From contig DASXUX010000014.1 in NCBI GenBank assembly GCA_036504595.1, forward strand, positions 62,001 to 126,000: DNA of 64,000 nt, read 5' to 3'. The position numbers and the translations under genes are program-made. This stretch comes from DASXUX01 sp036504595. Lineage in GTDB: Bacteria > Planctomycetota > SZUA-567 > H5-PLA8. Positions 7,775 to 15,971 of this stretch are shown in pieces (position 1 is the first letter of the stretch; every line of letters starts with the position of its first letter). The notes beneath the pieces were generated by a model, which saw only the letters and a program-made list of their open reading frames with translations, was not told the origin of the DNA and did no database searches.

Positions 7775-9376
7775 TCAGTTCACGGACCGGCAGACCTCGT
7801 ACCACACGCTGCCGTCGAAGACGAACGTGATGGTGTCATTCGGCGAGGTAGTGAAGTTGACGCCGCCTTGGAGCCGCAGGTTTCCTGTGGTCGTGAACTG
7901 GAACGCCGGGTTCTGGCAGATGACGGTGATGAACGTCCCTGGCCGGATGCCGGTCCCAAGAATGTTCACGACGTTATTCGTACCGGCGCTCATCACGAAG
8001 ACGTTGCCGGTCGGCGTCACGTCGATGGCGCTCCCCACGGCCGAACCGAAGGAGAGGCTCGTCAAGCCCCCAGTGAAGCTGGCCCCGCCAACCACATGCA
8101 GCGCTGCCGCCGGCGAGGTCGTCCCAATGCCGACGTTCCCGTTGCCCTTGATGCACATTATGTTGGCAACTGTTGTCGCACCTGCGTAGTTCGCTCTCAT
8201 GTACGACTGTTGGTCTGTGTCCGATCCAATTAACTGCCATTCCATTCTGGGCGAATTTGCATTTCCTCGACACTGCAGGTTAATTGCAGCTCCATTTGCA
8301 ACGTTCGTGGACGCCACGGTAATCTTGATGTCGCTTGAACTAGCGGCTTCTATGGCACCATTCACGGTCAGCGCCCCAGCCATCGTGTCCCCCGCCTTGC
8401 TGACCTTCGCAGAATCGGCGTTGTCCACGTATTGCTTTGTTGCGGCGTGCAGGGTGGCGGTCGGGTCGGCGCTCAACGCCAAGGGTCCGGTCATGGTATC
8501 TCCGGCCTTCTTGACATAGGCATTCAAAGTTGTCGTTGTGGCAGCACTATTCAGCGCAGTTACGACGCTGTTTCCAGCACTGGCAGCCACGCCGCTGACG
8601 GCTCCAGATTTGGCATCCACATATTGCTTCGTCGCGGCGTGAGTCGCGGCGGTCGGGTCGCCGCTCAGGGTCAGTGCGCCGGCCATGGTGTCGCCGGCTC
8701 TTCTCACGTATCCATTGAGCGTCCCACTCGTAGCCGGATCGTTGATCGCGGCAACGATGCTGGTTCCTGCGGCCGTTGCCACCGTCGCCGCCGCGGAAGG
8801 CGTAACGAACCCAACGCCGCCACTGCCATCGGCAGCCAAAACCATCCCTGGCGAAGCTGCGCCGCTGGTTATCTTGTCCGTGCTGACGGCGCTTGCGGCC
8901 AATTTGGGATTTGTCACGCTCCCGTCGGCAAGGGCGCCGGTCACGACACTTCCAGGCGCCATCGCTGGTGCCGTGATGCTGCCTTCAAGCGGCAGACCCG
9001 CCGAGCCGATGCTGAAAGGCAAAGAGGTGGCGATGACGGTGGTCTTGCCGATAACCGCCGATGCCTTGATGACGCAGTTAGAAGAAGCCGGACCTGTGAC
9101 GGTGAACAGCAGGACGTTTCGCTTGTTGATGTCCTTGCCTGAGTTGTCAATACTGCCAAGCGATTCGAAGTTTGTGCCCCCGTCGCGGCTGAGTTCGACG
9201 ATGACCGACTTGGCCTTCGTCTTCGCGCCAAGCCGGATCTGCTGTGCCTGCCCGATGGCGTACACCTCGCCGCCGCGCGGCGAGTCGAAGGTTATGGCCG
9301 TAGTCGCGGCATGAATGTCGATGACGAACACGGCGCATGCAAAAACTGCAATGGCAACCGCCCGAGATCTGAACAT
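7775..9376 (-). CDS. Secreted protein with phage-tail-fibre-type repeats
   Basis: 533 residues from ATG 9376, with GGAGGGGG upstream. A signal peptide (FRSRAVAIAVFACAVFVIDIHA) precedes a Big/Ig-like N-terminal domain (~25-115). The middle has four repeats of the type GDTM(T/A)G.L.L...PTA..HAATKQYVD, the repeat known from long tail fibres and trimeric adhesin stalks. Then come motifs common in fibre and endosialidase-type proteins (NGNVGIGTTSPAAALHV) and a beta-rich tip ending FVFDGSVWYEVCRSVN. It is probably an exported fibrous surface protein, perhaps an adhesin. I see no phage structural genes nearby, so it is unlikely to be part of a virion. Confidence 0.75.
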   Translation of the reverse strand: MFRSRAVAIAVFACAVFVIDIHAATTAITFDSPRGGEVYAIGQAQQIRLGAKTKAKSVIVELSRDGGTNFESLGSIDNSGKDINKRNVLLFTVTGPASSNCVIKASAVIGKTTVIATSLPFSIGSAGLPLEGSITAPAMAPGSVVTGALADGSVTNPKLAASAVSTDKITSGAASPGMVLAADGSGGVGFVTPSAAATVATAAGTSIVAAINDPATSGTLNGYVRRAGDTMAGALTLSGDPTAATHAATKQYVDAKSGAVSGVAASAGNSVVTALNSAATTTTLNAYVKKAGDTMTGPLALSADPTATLHAATKQYVDNADSAKVSKAGDTMAGALTVNGAIEAASSSDIKITVASTNVANGAAINLQCRGNANSPRMEWQLIGSDTDQQSYMRANYAGATTVANIMCIKGNGNVGIGTTSPAAALHVVGGASFTGGLTSLSFGSAVGSAIDVTPTGNVFVMSAGTNNVVNILGTGIRPGTFITVICQNPAFQFTTTGNLRLQGGVNFTTSPNDTITFVFDGSVWYEVCRSVN

Positions 9377-9560
9377 GATTGAACCCCCTCCGCAAGATTT
9401 CCGCGCGCAATACGACACGTTGTTTTGGTGGACTGCGTTGCGGCTGGCGTTGAGAGGCAATAAGCAAAGGAGAATGGCGCAAAAAATACGGAGCGCCGGA
9501 CCAAGCCGCCGCTTCAGAGGCCCCCGCCAAGGGGCAGAGAAGAACAGCAAACTTGGCCGA

Positions 9561-9619
9561 CGCCCCTTGCGGGGCGCGGCTCAAGCAAGCTGCTCCTTCT
9601 CTCAAGAGCCTTTCGGCTC
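9561..9619. terminator. Two tandem hairpins in the gap 9377-9811
   Basis: Two perfect small stems, cgcccc-ttgc-ggggcg (9561-9576) and gagcc-tttc-ggctc (9606-9619), lie between the fibre gene start and the end of the integrase. They probably terminate the leftward integrase transcript. The remainder of this 435-base gap must hold the fibre gene promoter; nothing else is recognisable. Confidence 0.4.
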
Positions 9620-9811
9620 AAGTTGGCGGTTTCTCTGAAAGCAGTTTCCTGATGCTCGCGCATCTATTCAATTGTCACATCGGTCGTTCTACTCGATCAC
9701 GTGATCCCTCTGACCATTTTGTTCGTGAAATGTCTCCAAAGACAATACCCCGGCGAACGGAAGACGTCAATGCTGGCGATCAGAAAGCCCTTCGTGAGAA
9801 ACTCTTTTTAC

Positions 9812-11293
9812 TCAACAGTATCGCAGCGGCCATGGCTTCGCGCCGATGGGCGCGATGTAGTGGCGGCGACAGATGTCCTCGCTGTTGCCGAGCCACTGAC
9901 TGATCTGCAGCGCGCTCATGCCGGTATGGCCCATGGCGGTGCCGGCGCAGTGGCGCCATTCGCGGGGTCCAAAATCCCAGAACTCGCCGTTCGACTCCGC
10001 ATTCTGCTTCGCCTGTTCGGCGATGCCGATGACCTCCTTCTCCCCGTTCTTCCTGGCCTTCTGGCCGAACCAGTGCTTCGCGAAAATCTGGTTGCGCCAG
10101 AGGCCATCGTTTTTGCAGCCATGACCGGAAACCAGCGTTGGGAACAGCCAGAGCGAATCGCTCTTCAGCGTCTTGAGGTGCTTCTTGAGAATCGGAAGAA
10201 GCAACGTGCGTTCGATCGGCACGTTGCGCTCGCGTCCGGTTTTGGTGCCCTTCTTCGTCCGGCCGCTTGCGCGGGTTGCGATTCGGATATAGGCGCTTTC
10301 GATCACCACGTCCGAGACCTTCAGATGAACCTGCTCGGAAAAGCGTGGTCCGGCCAGCACAGCGACGGCGACCCATGCGCGCCAATACGGCCACGGCTTC
10401 AGACCATTGAGTAAGTCTCTGAGGTCCTCATGCCGCCGGATGGCAACAATATGCTCTGGTGCGACGCCGGCGACCGCTTGCGCTTTGGCCATTGGGTTTT
10501 CGCTCAGGTCGTAATGGCGAAACGCCCAAGACCAGAAGCTTGAGAGATAGCGCCGCAACTTGGCGCGCGTTGTCTGCGAGATTTCCGTTTCGTCGCGCTT
10601 CCTTCGGTAGCCGACCAGCCAATTGTTAATGTGACTGGCGACGATTTCGCCCAGCCGACGGTGCCCGTGAGTCTTGCCGCCGAACATTCGGTGGCTGAAG
10701 TTATCGACGACGCCGAGCACCTGTTGGGTTGTGCGCTTGTCGCGGCCCTGGTAATGCTTCTTGAACTCAGTCGCTGCATCAGCGAGCGTTACGTTCACGT
10801 GAAGGTTCAGCTTGCGGCGATATTCGCGGTTTTCGGCTTCGACATCGTCAATTGTCCTCCTTTGAAGGGCGATCTCGCGGTCCTTATCGGCGATATGGCG
10901 GAGCGCCTCGTCCAACTCGGGCGTCGCGACGAACAAATTGCGGCGGGGCTTCAGTCCTTGGCTGGCGGAGTACATCGCGCGCAACGGCGTGGTGTTCAAT
11001 TCGATCGTGACCTTCCGACCGCTGGTCTTCGGCTGCGGCGTCCGGCCATAGAAGACCTCAATTGCCTTCGGGTCGAAGCCCTCAAGATTCTCGTCTTCAG
11101 GTTCCAGATCCCAGAGCGTTGGGCTGTTGACCAAGCGCTCCAGATCAAGCGCGGTACCCTTGGCTTCCGTCGCTTCGCGTGTGGCCAAGTTCCTGGTCGT
11201 ACGCTTGCCGGTCTTTGGATGCGTCCACGTCAGCGCCCACGTCAGCCGGCCGGGCACTTGATAAGCAGAAACAGTACGCGAGTTTTTTTTCAT
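9812..11293 (-). CDS. Tyrosine recombinase / integrase (second)
   Basis: 493 residues. Residues ~60-160 are an unusual Glu/Arg-rich, partly coiled insert between an N-terminal beta domain and the core-binding domain (~165-260). Catalytic-domain motifs are AGPRFSEQVHLKVSDV (first Arg), GPREWRHCAGTAMGH (the HxxR-box equivalent, with the usual His replaced by Arg/Glu context and WRH kept) and QISQWLGNSEDICRRHYI (Tyr nucleophile). It is unrelated in detail to the integrase at 775-2280, so two separate elements have left integrases here. Three tgcattac direct repeats lie just upstream. Activity is likely but the altered second box leaves some doubt. Confidence 0.85.
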   Translation of the reverse strand: MKKNSRTVSAYQVPGRLTWALTWTHPKTGKRTTRNLATREATEAKGTALDLERLVNSPTLWDLEPEDENLEGFDPKAIEVFYGRTPQPKTSGRKVTIELNTTPLRAMYSASQGLKPRRNLFVATPELDEALRHIADKDREIALQRRTIDDVEAENREYRRKLNLHVNVTLADAATEFKKHYQGRDKRTTQQVLGVVDNFSHRMFGGKTHGHRRLGEIVASHINNWLVGYRRKRDETEISQTTRAKLRRYLSSFWSWAFRHYDLSENPMAKAQAVAGVAPEHIVAIRRHEDLRDLLNGLKPWPYWRAWVAVAVLAGPRFSEQVHLKVSDVVIESAYIRIATRASGRTKKGTKTGRERNVPIERTLLLPILKKHLKTLKSDSLWLFPTLVSGHGCKNDGLWRNQIFAKHWFGQKARKNGEKEVIGIAEQAKQNAESNGEFWDFGPREWRHCAGTAMGHTGMSALQISQWLGNSEDICRRHYIAPIGAKPWPLRYC

Positions 11294-11371
11294 TTTTCGC
11301 GGCGCTCCGAAACGCCAGAGATAGAAAAGCTGGGCTGCTTCACCCGTCTAGCGCGGTATTATACGCGGTTC

Positions 11372-11414
11372 TGCATTACGTCTGCATTACATTTTTTTGG
11401 ACAAAATGCATTAC
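11372..11414. repeat. Three direct repeats tgcattac upstream of the integrase
   Basis: Copies at 11372-11379, 11383-11390 and 11407-11414, two of them continuing as gtct, lie ~80-120 bases upstream of the integrase start. They could be arm-type integrase sites or a repressor operator. The rest of the gap 11294-11818 shows no gene I can support. Confidence 0.4.
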
Positions 11415-11818
11415 GTCTCCCGCAGTTGGCGAATTTTCAAGTCATTGTTATTACGTAAGTTATGATATGCTCATGTACTTACAAAACTAGCCGGGAGCGG
11501 CTGGGAACGCATGCCACACCTTGCGCCAATTCCCTTCTCTTTCCCGCCCCGTGTACGTCAAATGCGAGCGGGCGCATGATTTTACGTCACGTATCGCCTC
11601 GCCGTCAGGGCCAGCGCCGCCCTGGACCCGTCGATAAAGCACATGATCATGGCGGCGTGAGGAGATCAGGCTACGTTTCCAGGTTCTCGAAGCGTGAATA
11701 TCCGAGACGGCCAGTGCTCTTGCAGTGATTGCAGCGGCCGGTGGCGTTGCGGGCTGTGCACTTCTGTTTCACGATGTCTTTGGAGCTGTCTCAAGCGCAT
11801 TGACCCACATGAGTCGTA

Positions 11819-12424
11819 TCACAACCACGAAACTAACGCGCCGCTGAGGAGGAATGTCCATGATCCGATTTCCCACAGTACGAACACCACAGAGCCGCCG
11901 ACAATAACCGGTCTTCCCCACGGCTTCGCTTGCACCCAATCCCCAATCTGCTTCAACCTGCCCTTGTGCGACATTAGAATGCAAAGCACTGCGGCGACTA
12001 TCACGGCGAGCAAAACGTTCACAGCCGTTATGAAACGCGCAAGTCGTCTCTCCGCTGCCATTCGCCTGTCCATTTCACTCTTAATTTTCTGTTCGCTCTC
12101 GGCTTCCGCGGCTTTCATCTTCTTCATTAGTGCTTCGTTTTCAGCGTCCAGTCTGGCGTTGTCCCTGGCCAGCGCTTGCTTTTGGTCGGACAGAGCCTGG
12201 CGCTCCTTGGCAGCGGCATCGAGTTCTTCACGCAGTGCTTTGTTGTCGGCACGAAGGGACTCAATGTTCTCCGCCTTTTCCCCTTCAGGCTTTGTAGATT
12301 GCCTTACAGTTTCGAGCTTTTTCTTGAAGTCTTTTGCGCTTTGTCCTTGAGAGGGCTGCGCCCCGCCACAGCCAGGAAACACGAGCAGGACCACTGTGAA
12401 CAACCCTGCCGCACCTAATTTCAT
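11819..12424 (-). CDS. Predicted membrane lipoprotein with coiled coil and two C-terminal TM segments
   Basis: 201 residues from ATG 12424, preceded by GGGAGGG. Signal peptide with lipobox-like LLVFPGC. Residues ~30-115 are a long charged coiled coil (SLRADNKALREELDAAAKERQAL). Two hydrophobic helices follow (ITAVNVLLAVIVAAVLCILM and PVIVGGSVVFVLWEIGSWTFLLSGALVSWL, each within ~30 residues). It is the last gene on the defence-operon strand, 52 bases after the P-loop fragment. A role in defence is only suggested by position; a membrane-disrupting effector or an unrelated neighbour are both possible. Confidence 0.6.
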   Translation of the reverse strand: MKLGAAGLFTVVLLVFPGCGGAQPSQGQSAKDFKKKLETVRQSTKPEGEKAENIESLRADNKALREELDAAAKERQALSDQKQALARDNARLDAENEALMKKMKAAEAESEQKIKSEMDRRMAAERRLARFITAVNVLLAVIVAAVLCILMSHKGRLKQIGDWVQAKPWGRPVIVGGSVVFVLWEIGSWTFLLSGALVSWL

Positions 12425-12476
12425 CTGTACTACCCTCCCTTTCGACCCAACTTCATTCGGTGCTTCCAGATCGGCG

Positions 12477-12656
12477 TCATGATCCGTTACACAGATCACT
12501 GTATCTGCAGCAACTTTGAAAGCGCATTTCGCCTTTGCCCCAATATTTGTCAAGGCTGACGATCTGCGAATCTGGAAAATGCTTTCGAAGTTCATTGGCC
12601 ACCGTGGTCTTGCCTGCGCCAGGTGGGCCACGCAGTGTTACTGCAATCCTTGCCAT
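12477..12656 (-). pseudogene. Truncated P-loop kinase-like ORF
   Basis: 59 residues from ATG 12656, with GAGGAG 5 bases upstream, beginning 10 bases after the DUF499 stop. It opens like a complete P-loop nucleotide kinase (RIAVTLRGPPGAGKTTVANEL, then IVSLDKYWG), with a full Walker A motif, but stops where such proteins continue for another 100+ residues. No continuation of the fold is visible in other frames. It is most simply the remnant of a kinase or zeta-toxin-like gene cut by rearrangement at the operon end, though a short peptide is still probably made. Confidence 0.6.
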
Positions 12657-12666
12657 AAACACTCCT

Positions 12667-15600
12667 CTATTTCAACCTCAGCTCGCCATTCACTTCCTTC
12701 AGCAGTCCATTCAGTTTCTCGACAACGGCTTTGTCGGGAGTCGGTGTCCCCTCCAACTCGATCCGCACGTGGAACCGGAGTTTGTGCTTCACGGCGGCCT
12801 TTGACATATCGGCAACCTGATCGGCAAGATCCTGGATCTGGTTCGGCCGCATGTCCGCTTCCGCAACGAGAACTCCTGGCGGCGGCGGTGGCGGCGGTGG
12901 TGGTGGCGGTGGTGGCCCGACTTTTGGCACTTCCAGCAACACGCCTTGCGCGGCGTCATACGCGCATGGCCACGCCGCGGACGCCGGCGCACGTTCCAGC
13001 ATGCGCGCCCGTAGAGCGCCATCAACGGTCGTCCGCACCGTGGCCCATGGCAGGTTCTTCCCGAATTTGGCGGAAAGCGCCTGGCACAGGATCAATGCAG
13101 TCGTCGGTGATTTCGCCCATGCCTGCGGGATCGCCTCCGGCAGAAGCTCGCTTGGCGGGATAGGCAATGGCGGCGCCAGCAGCTTGGCGTCATCCGTCAA
13201 CAGACCCGCGGGGATTTCCTCGCCCAGCAGGCTTGCGGCGCCCGCCACGATCCACAACTTGGCTTCCTTCACGGCCAGTGAAACCGCGGACTCGATTGCG
13301 TTGCGTGGAACCTGCGGAATCGTGTACGGCTCTTCGTAGTTTGTCTTCTTGATCTGAATGACCTTGCCGCCAGCAAAGTAATCGCACAGCGCCTTCACCG
13401 TCAGTTCAGCGCCGGCCCATAGGCCCGGCAGAACGTTTGGCAGCAGTTGGTCTGTCGGCAACTCCGTCAGGGTTGCGCTCTCTGGCAAAACAACCTCAAG
13501 CGAGGCGTCCTTCAGATCGGTTTCGCTAGGGGCCTGACGCCAGAAAACGCGCTGCGAACGGTCCGGCCGCGTGACGCGGAAGACAAACAGCCCGTCCCGC
13601 CCGCCCTGGATCAGCGTATCGAAGATCTCTTTGCGGCGCAGCATCTTGGGCAGGTGCGGGAACTGCGCGAACGCGCCGGCCAAATCCTTCACGCGCCGCG
13701 CCGTCTCGCCGGCGTGCCACAGGTCATAGGGGCCACCAGGCAACAGCGCCTCGGCACTAACAGCCGTGTCTTGAATTCGGGACCGGCTGTCGTTCTTGAT
13801 AAGCGTGAATAGGGGCTCGCCGGAGATCACGATCTTGAAAGCCTGGATCTCCTTCTCTGAGCTGACCGTCACGACGATGCAGTACGCCTGCTGAATGGAC
13901 TCCGGGATCTTCTTGCGTGCGTTCTCGATGCTTGCCGACAGCATCTCTTCGCGAATCGGATCCAGTTCCTGGTTCTTGAGCTGGCTCTGGACTTCCTCCC
14001 ATGCCAGGTAATCGCGAATGCGACTGCGGGCCAGGTCCAGGCCGTCTCGGGACGGCGCAGCCAAGACGAGCGCGTTCTGGTAGACCCGCGGCTTGTCCGT
14101 GCCCGTTGTCTCTTGCAGGAATCGCTTCGCCTCCGCACTCGGCTTGCCCGACTCCGACGCGCCTTTCGGACCAAGCACGACGTAATGGAACTCGCCGTCA
14201 TCCTCAGCATCCGCAGGCCGCTCGGGCATCAGGTGCACTCTGGCGCCGGCGGCTGTCGCACCCTCCGTCAGCTTCTTCGTCCTCTGGATCTCATTTAGCA
14301 GTTTCGCGTCCACCAGTTCGGGCGGCACATGCTCGCACGCATCGTGGTGCATCTGACGCAGGTTCGGCCGTCCGCCCAATCGCCATGTCTTGGGCAGTTC
14401 GCGCAGCCCGTCCGCGGCCAGTTCGGCATCACCTAGACACGCTTCGTCGAGGAACCACGATTTCTCGGCCCACTGCTTCAGCGCCTTCTCCAACTCGATC
14501 CTGTCCGGGCGCGTTGCGCCCAGCAACAGCAACAGATCCCGCGTGAGCGCCTTGTTGCCGATGGGCTGCGAGTGCATGAACGTGGCAAAAACGCCCTGCT
14601 CCGCTTCACGGCCATTCAGCCCGGTGAATTCCTCTTGGACTTCGCGGGCCTTGGCTAGTTCGCCTTCCAGAATACTGCTCCAGCTCAGGCGCTTGCCTTC
14701 ATACTCTTCAGTAGTGGCAACCGTCGTCAGTTCCCGGGCGGCTTCCGACAGGCCGGTCTTACCCGGCGCGGCGAGGAACACATTCGTCCCGACCAGCGGC
14801 GCTGTATCCCATTTTTCCGCATCGCGCAGCGCAAGCGCGAAGGTACGCAACACGCCGCGTGTGCGTTGGAAGCTCTCTAGGTTCGTCCACTTCTGGTAGA
14901 GCACCTCTGTCAGGTGCGGGTTGAACGGATAGCTCTTCAGGAATTCTTCTTCGGCATCCTTGGCCTTCTTCTTTGTTTCCTCATCCACGGCGATAATGCC
15001 CTTCAGCGCCGCCGTAACGTGTGGCCGGAACTTCTCCCGGTCGCGAATGGAATCTGGCGTGAAGAAGCGCCGCCGCAGAACTTCGGCGACATCGTCCTTT
15101 AGCACCGGCTGCACGCCCTGTTCGCGTTCTCGCTGAAAGACGGCGTATAACTCCTGTGTGATTTCCTTACCGAGCTGATCGCTCTTGTTCGGGTCGGTGG
15201 CCAGCAGGGAAGCAACGATGGCGCAGCGGTCTGTCTTCGCAGCGGCCTGCGTGAGGCACTGGAAGAAGTCTTGGAGGCGATGGCGCCAGACGGGATCACT
15301 GCCGATTTTGGTACGCGCCCACATCAACACCTCGTCGAGCAGGATCAGAACCGACTGCCGTTCCTTGAGCGGGATGGCCAGCAATTCTTCGACGACGTTC
15401 GTCGCCGGCGGCTCTTCGCGCTCCTTGGTGCCTTTCATGCCCAGGATCTTGAGCCCTTCCTCGCCGGCCAACTGCCAAGCCAGCAAGCTCCAAGGGTATT
15501 TGAACCGCTTCTCTTTACCGTCTGGAGCCTTAATGGCCTGACCGGTTTCAGCATCCAAATAATCGAAGGCCAAGACGGCGACCCGCGCTTGTGGGAGCGC

Positions 15601-15969
15601 CACGCCGATGTGCGAGACGAATTCGCTCACAGCGGGGAGATCGGGCAGCTTCTTGGGCTCTCGCACCAAATGGTAAAGTGTGATGAGCGTGTGCGTCTTG
15701 CCGCCGCCGTAGGTCAGTTCAAGCTGGCGCACCGCTTTCTCGCTCTTGCCGGCAAGGCGCAGAACCACGTCCTTGGCCAGTTCGCGCAAGTTGAACGTGG
15801 GATACGTGAGCGCGAAAAACTCTTTGGGGTCCTGGTAGACCTTGCGAGCCGTTCCCGCGGCCACGGCGTAAAGATCCGCCGCGAAGGCAGCCATGCTCAA
15901 CTCGCCGCTGCGCAGATCCTCCCGCAGCCTGACGACCTTGTGCCAGGGTTCCCACGCAAGTTTCGTCAT
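12667..15969 (-). CDS. DUF499 family ATPase of the Hma-type defence operon
   Basis: 1100 residues. Walker A in LTYGGGKTHTLITLYH (GGGKTH at ~88-93), Walker B in SVLILLDEVLMW (~205-215), so a large AAA-like ATPase. Near the C-terminus is a run of 13 prolines (~1025-1040) before a final alpha/beta domain. DUF499 ATPases occur next to DUF1156 methylases and SNF2 helicases in the defence system called Hma. The gene starts 2 bases after the stop of the DUF262 gene, whose last codons supply the GGGAG ribosome site, so they are co-translated. Expected to use ATP hydrolysis on DNA or on partner proteins; the exact step is unknown. Confidence 0.88.
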   Translation of the reverse strand: MTKLAWEPWHKVVRLREDLRSGELSMAAFAADLYAVAAGTARKVYQDPKEFFALTYPTFNLRELAKDVVLRLAGKSEKAVRQLELTYGGGKTHTLITLYHLVREPKKLPDLPAVSEFVSHIGVALPQARVAVLAFDYLDAETGQAIKAPDGKEKRFKYPWSLLAWQLAGEEGLKILGMKGTKEREEPPATNVVEELLAIPLKERQSVLILLDEVLMWARTKIGSDPVWRHRLQDFFQCLTQAAAKTDRCAIVASLLATDPNKSDQLGKEITQELYAVFQREREQGVQPVLKDDVAEVLRRRFFTPDSIRDREKFRPHVTAALKGIIAVDEETKKKAKDAEEEFLKSYPFNPHLTEVLYQKWTNLESFQRTRGVLRTFALALRDAEKWDTAPLVGTNVFLAAPGKTGLSEAARELTTVATTEEYEGKRLSWSSILEGELAKAREVQEEFTGLNGREAEQGVFATFMHSQPIGNKALTRDLLLLLGATRPDRIELEKALKQWAEKSWFLDEACLGDAELAADGLRELPKTWRLGGRPNLRQMHHDACEHVPPELVDAKLLNEIQRTKKLTEGATAAGARVHLMPERPADAEDDGEFHYVVLGPKGASESGKPSAEAKRFLQETTGTDKPRVYQNALVLAAPSRDGLDLARSRIRDYLAWEEVQSQLKNQELDPIREEMLSASIENARKKIPESIQQAYCIVVTVSSEKEIQAFKIVISGEPLFTLIKNDSRSRIQDTAVSAEALLPGGPYDLWHAGETARRVKDLAGAFAQFPHLPKMLRRKEIFDTLIQGGRDGLFVFRVTRPDRSQRVFWRQAPSETDLKDASLEVVLPESATLTELPTDQLLPNVLPGLWAGAELTVKALCDYFAGGKVIQIKKTNYEEPYTIPQVPRNAIESAVSLAVKEAKLWIVAGAASLLGEEIPAGLLTDDAKLLAPPLPIPPSELLPEAIPQAWAKSPTTALILCQALSAKFGKNLPWATVRTTVDGALRARMLERAPASAAWPCAYDAAQGVLLEVPKVGPPPPPPPPPPPPPGVLVAEADMRPNQIQDLADQVADMSKAAVKHKLRFHVRIELEGTPTPDKAVVEKLNGLLKEVNGELRLK

Positions 15970-15971
15970 GG

